Assembly (NCBI GenBank): GCA_021825785.1
Contig: JAKAGP010000161.1
Location: forward strand, 1 to 5,264
DNA: 5,264 nucleotides
Source: Nitrospirota bacterium
GTDB taxonomy: Bacteria > Nitrospirota > Thermodesulfovibrionia > Thermodesulfovibrionales > JdFR-88
Direction of reading: 5' to 3'
Positions 3,570 through 5,264 of the stretch are shown here, piece by piece (position 1 is the first letter of the stretch; each line of letters starts with the position of its first letter). A program made the translations under genes and the position numbers. Below the pieces are notes generated by a model that was given only the letters and a program-made list of their open reading frames with translations, ran no database searches and was not told where the DNA came from.

Positions 3570-5264
3570 ATGGCCTATTGGCCAACCCTGGCCGAGGTGA
3601 AAGCTTATTCAGTTATAGTGGAAGGTCGGTCTCTTTTGCCTAAGCGTAGAAGCAAACTTTGGGGGTCCGCGCTCCCAGGATGGGTGATTTTAGCCACCGC
3701 CCTGGCGTTGGCCGCGGTTGTGGCGGCTCTTTCCGTTTTCAATATTCGTCGTGAAGAGCGCTACATGTCACAAATTCTGGTCGAGAAAGGCACAGCTTTA
3801 ATCAGGGCCTTTGAAGCCGCCACCCGCACGGGTATTGTGGGGACGCAAGGTTCTGTTGCCAATCTCCAAACCTTGTTGCAGGAAACCGCGAGCCAGCCAG
3901 ATATTCTCTTTTTGGTGGTCACCGACCGCCAAGGCAAGATACTTGCGCACAACCGTTCAGAGCTTGTTGGTACTCAGCTTTTTGCGTCCAGCACCTTTGA
4001 ATCCTCTAGCATAGACACCAAGCAAGGGTGGCTTTATTTGCAGAGCCCGGCCGGTAAGGAGGCGTTTGCAGTTTACCAAGCTTTCACACCTGTTTCTTCT
4101 AGTATGGGGGCAGGCTTAGGACGCGATAGCATATTAATGGGCTTCTGTGGCCCAAACCATTTCGCGTGGATGGATAGATGTCTTGGGGACCAAGTATCCG
4201 GCCAAGTATCCCCGCTAATCTTTGTTGGTTTGGACCCAGAGCCATTCCAGTATGCCTTGAAACAGGACATCCGCATGACCGTCTTGCTTGCGGCAGTGCT
4301 TGTCCTGCTAGGGTTGGGCGGCCTGTTCTCTGTTGTGCTGGCTCAAAAGTATCGTTCTTCCCATAATAAACTGTTGGGCATAAATGCTATCGCTTCCGAG
4401 GTAGTGGCCAGCCTTCCATTAGGTTTGGTTGTTACTGACTTGCATGGAGTGGCCGTATTCCTAAATCAAACAGCCGAGGGGATACTTGGGGTAATTGCTC
4501 AAACCAACATAGGTAAAAGCATTCAGGAATATTGGCCCCCGGAAATGAGAGAAGTGTCACTACGGTTAAGACAAGAAGATAGGATACTGGAAGAAGAGTT
4601 GAGTTTGACTCTTAGAAACGGGAGGCATATGCCGGCAAGTGTCAGCGCTTCTCATATAATGACGGAGGAAAATATTCATATAGGATTTGTATATATCATC
4701 AAAGACCTAAAAGAAGTTCGCCATCTGCAAGATGCATTGCGTCGCCGCGAAAAGCTTGCCGCTATAGGTAGTTTAGCCGCAGGAGTGGCGCATGAAGTTC
4801 GCAACCCATTGAGTTCAATCAAGGGGTTTGCAGCCTATTTTGCAGCCAAATACCCTGACGATAGCGATGAAAAATTAGCGGCAAAAACCATGATGACCGA
4901 GGTTGATAGGCTTAACAAGGTGATAAGCGACCTGCTGGATTTTGCTCGTACCAACGACCTGCAAATAAAGGAAGCAGATATCGCCAAATTAATAAAGTAT
5001 AGCCTTAATCTGATTAGTCGTGACGTAGAAATTAGAGGCATTAAGACATCGGTATCTATACCAATTGATTTGCCACCTGTAAAGTTAGACCCCGATCGCT
5101 TCACGCAGGCTTTGTTAAACCTTTATCTTAATGCTGTGCAGGCAATGAATCAAAGCGGTGAGCTTTCTGTGCGTGTGGAGCCCGATCACTACGGATATAT
5201 CAAAATATCAGTACGCGATACTGGGCAGGGCATTCCACCTGAACATATTCAAGATGTTTTCAAG
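3570..5264 (+). CDS. zraS: ZraS/HydH-like membrane sensor histidine kinase (3' end cut by window)
   Basis: An open frame of 565 codons with no stop, running off the window. It would autophosphorylate on His and pass the phosphate to a response regulator, probably encoded next. Numbering from the ATG at 3570: membrane helix 1 at about 36-57, a periplasmic sensor region at about 60-233, helix 2 at about 236-258, a PAS-like domain at about 272-385, and HisKA with the H box HEVRNPLSSIKGF (phosphoacceptor H408, codon at 4791). The ATPase domain begins near 500, with N box NLYLNAVQAM (N521) and G1 box DTGQGIP (550-556). The window ends at the F box (DVFK). The sensor region holds C193, H197 and C204, possible metal ligands. 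The start is uncertain: the ATG at 3570 has no ribosome site, while a TTG at 3636 (giving MPKRRSKLW) has GGAAGG 10 nt upstream and a more usual N-terminus. It is divergent from the zraP-like operon. Codons ending in A/T (ATA, TTA, AGA) are common in the 3' half, unlike the ATPase gene. Confidence 0.92.
   Translation, partial: MAYWPTLAEVKAYSVIVEGRSLLPKRRSKLWGSALPGWVILATALALAAVVAALSVFNIRREERYMSQILVEKGTALIRAFEAATRTGIVGTQGSVANLQTLLQETASQPDILFLVVTDRQGKILAHNRSELVGTQLFASSTFESSSIDTKQGWLYLQSPAGKEAFAVYQAFTPVSSSMGAGLGRDSILMGFCGPNHFAWMDRCLGDQVSGQVSPLIFVGLDPEPFQYALKQDIRMTVLLAAVLVLLGLGGLFSVVLAQKYRSSHNKLLGINAIASEVVASLPLGLVVTDLHGVAVFLNQTAEGILGVIAQTNIGKSIQEYWPPEMREVSLRLRQEDRILEEELSLTLRNGRHMPASVSASHIMTEENIHIGFVYIIKDLKEVRHLQDALRRREKLAAIGSLAAGVAHEVRNPLSSIKGFAAYFAAKYPDDSDEKLAAKTMMTEVDRLNKVISDLLDFARTNDLQIKEADIAKLIKYSLNLISRDVEIRGIKTSVSIPIDLPPVKLDPDRFTQALLNLYLNAVQAMNQSGELSVRVEPDHYGYIKISVRDTGQGIPPEHIQDVFK
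4190..4211 (+). repeat. In-frame short direct repeat in the kinase sensor domain
   Basis: CCAAGTATCC occurs at 4190-4199 and again at 4202-4211, a 12-bp period that keeps the frame and encodes QVSG then QVSP. It lies between the Cys/His cluster and membrane helix 2. It looks like a small slippage duplication lengthening the loop by four residues. Confidence 0.7.

Noticed and set aside
3573..3596. Repeated GGCC motifs (TGGCCTATTGGCCA) near the kinase start as an operator or sigma-54 element
   Set aside because: Short palindromic GGCC words without correct -24/-12 spacing and no TTGC element; likely chance or coding sequence.
4073..4276. Minus-strand open frame opposite the kinase sensor domain
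   Set aside because: It is antisense to a continuous kinase reading frame, with no domain pattern.
1..5264. CRISPR arrays, tRNA or rRNA genes, insertion sequences, toxin-antitoxin pairs
   Set aside because: No regularly spaced repeats, tRNA-like cloverleaf, rRNA sequence, transposase frame or terminal inverted repeats with target duplications were seen.

Overview
The window looks like a chromosomal metal/envelope-stress locus from a Gram-negative bacterium. The closest feel is Desulfobacterota (former Deltaproteobacteria), but no marker gene is present to prove this. The clues are a periplasmic ZraP/Spy-type protein, a ZraS-type sensor kinase, a near-perfect sigma-54 promoter, and a small Cys-rich exported protein of a type I associate with metal-resistance loci in that group.

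Layout. Four genes run leftward (minus strand) from a shared intergenic region at about 3356-3569. In transcription order they are: a ZraP-like periplasmic protein (2951-3355), a small membrane-anchored SHOCT-domain protein (2641-2898), a P1B-type metal-transporting ATPase (671-2566), and a small exported Cys-rich protein (85-495). Running rightward from the same region is a ZraS/HydH-like membrane sensor histidine kinase (3570 to the window edge), cut by the window inside its ATPase domain. Its partner response regulator, expected to be a sigma-54 activator, would lie just beyond 5264.

How it works together (inference). The kinase would sense metal or envelope stress in the periplasm and phosphorylate a ZraR-like activator. 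That activator would drive the -24/-12 promoter at 3399-3414, producing the ZraP-like chaperone/metal binder, the SHOCT protein and the efflux ATPase. A perfect 10-bp inverted repeat (3531-3560) sits about 157 bp upstream of the predicted start site, where an activator site for a sigma-54 promoter is expected. In E. coli zraP stands alone opposite zraSR. Here the target side appears extended into an export operon, so periplasmic capture and cytoplasmic efflux may be under one switch.

Points deserving attention are the APC (not CPC or SPC) motif in the ATPase transmembrane metal site, the Cys/His cluster in the kinase sensor domain, two strong hairpins without U-tracts (23-54 and 2916-2942), and a 14-bp tandem duplication behind the ATPase gene. 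The 3' half of the kinase gene is visibly richer in A/T-ending codons than the metal-export genes.
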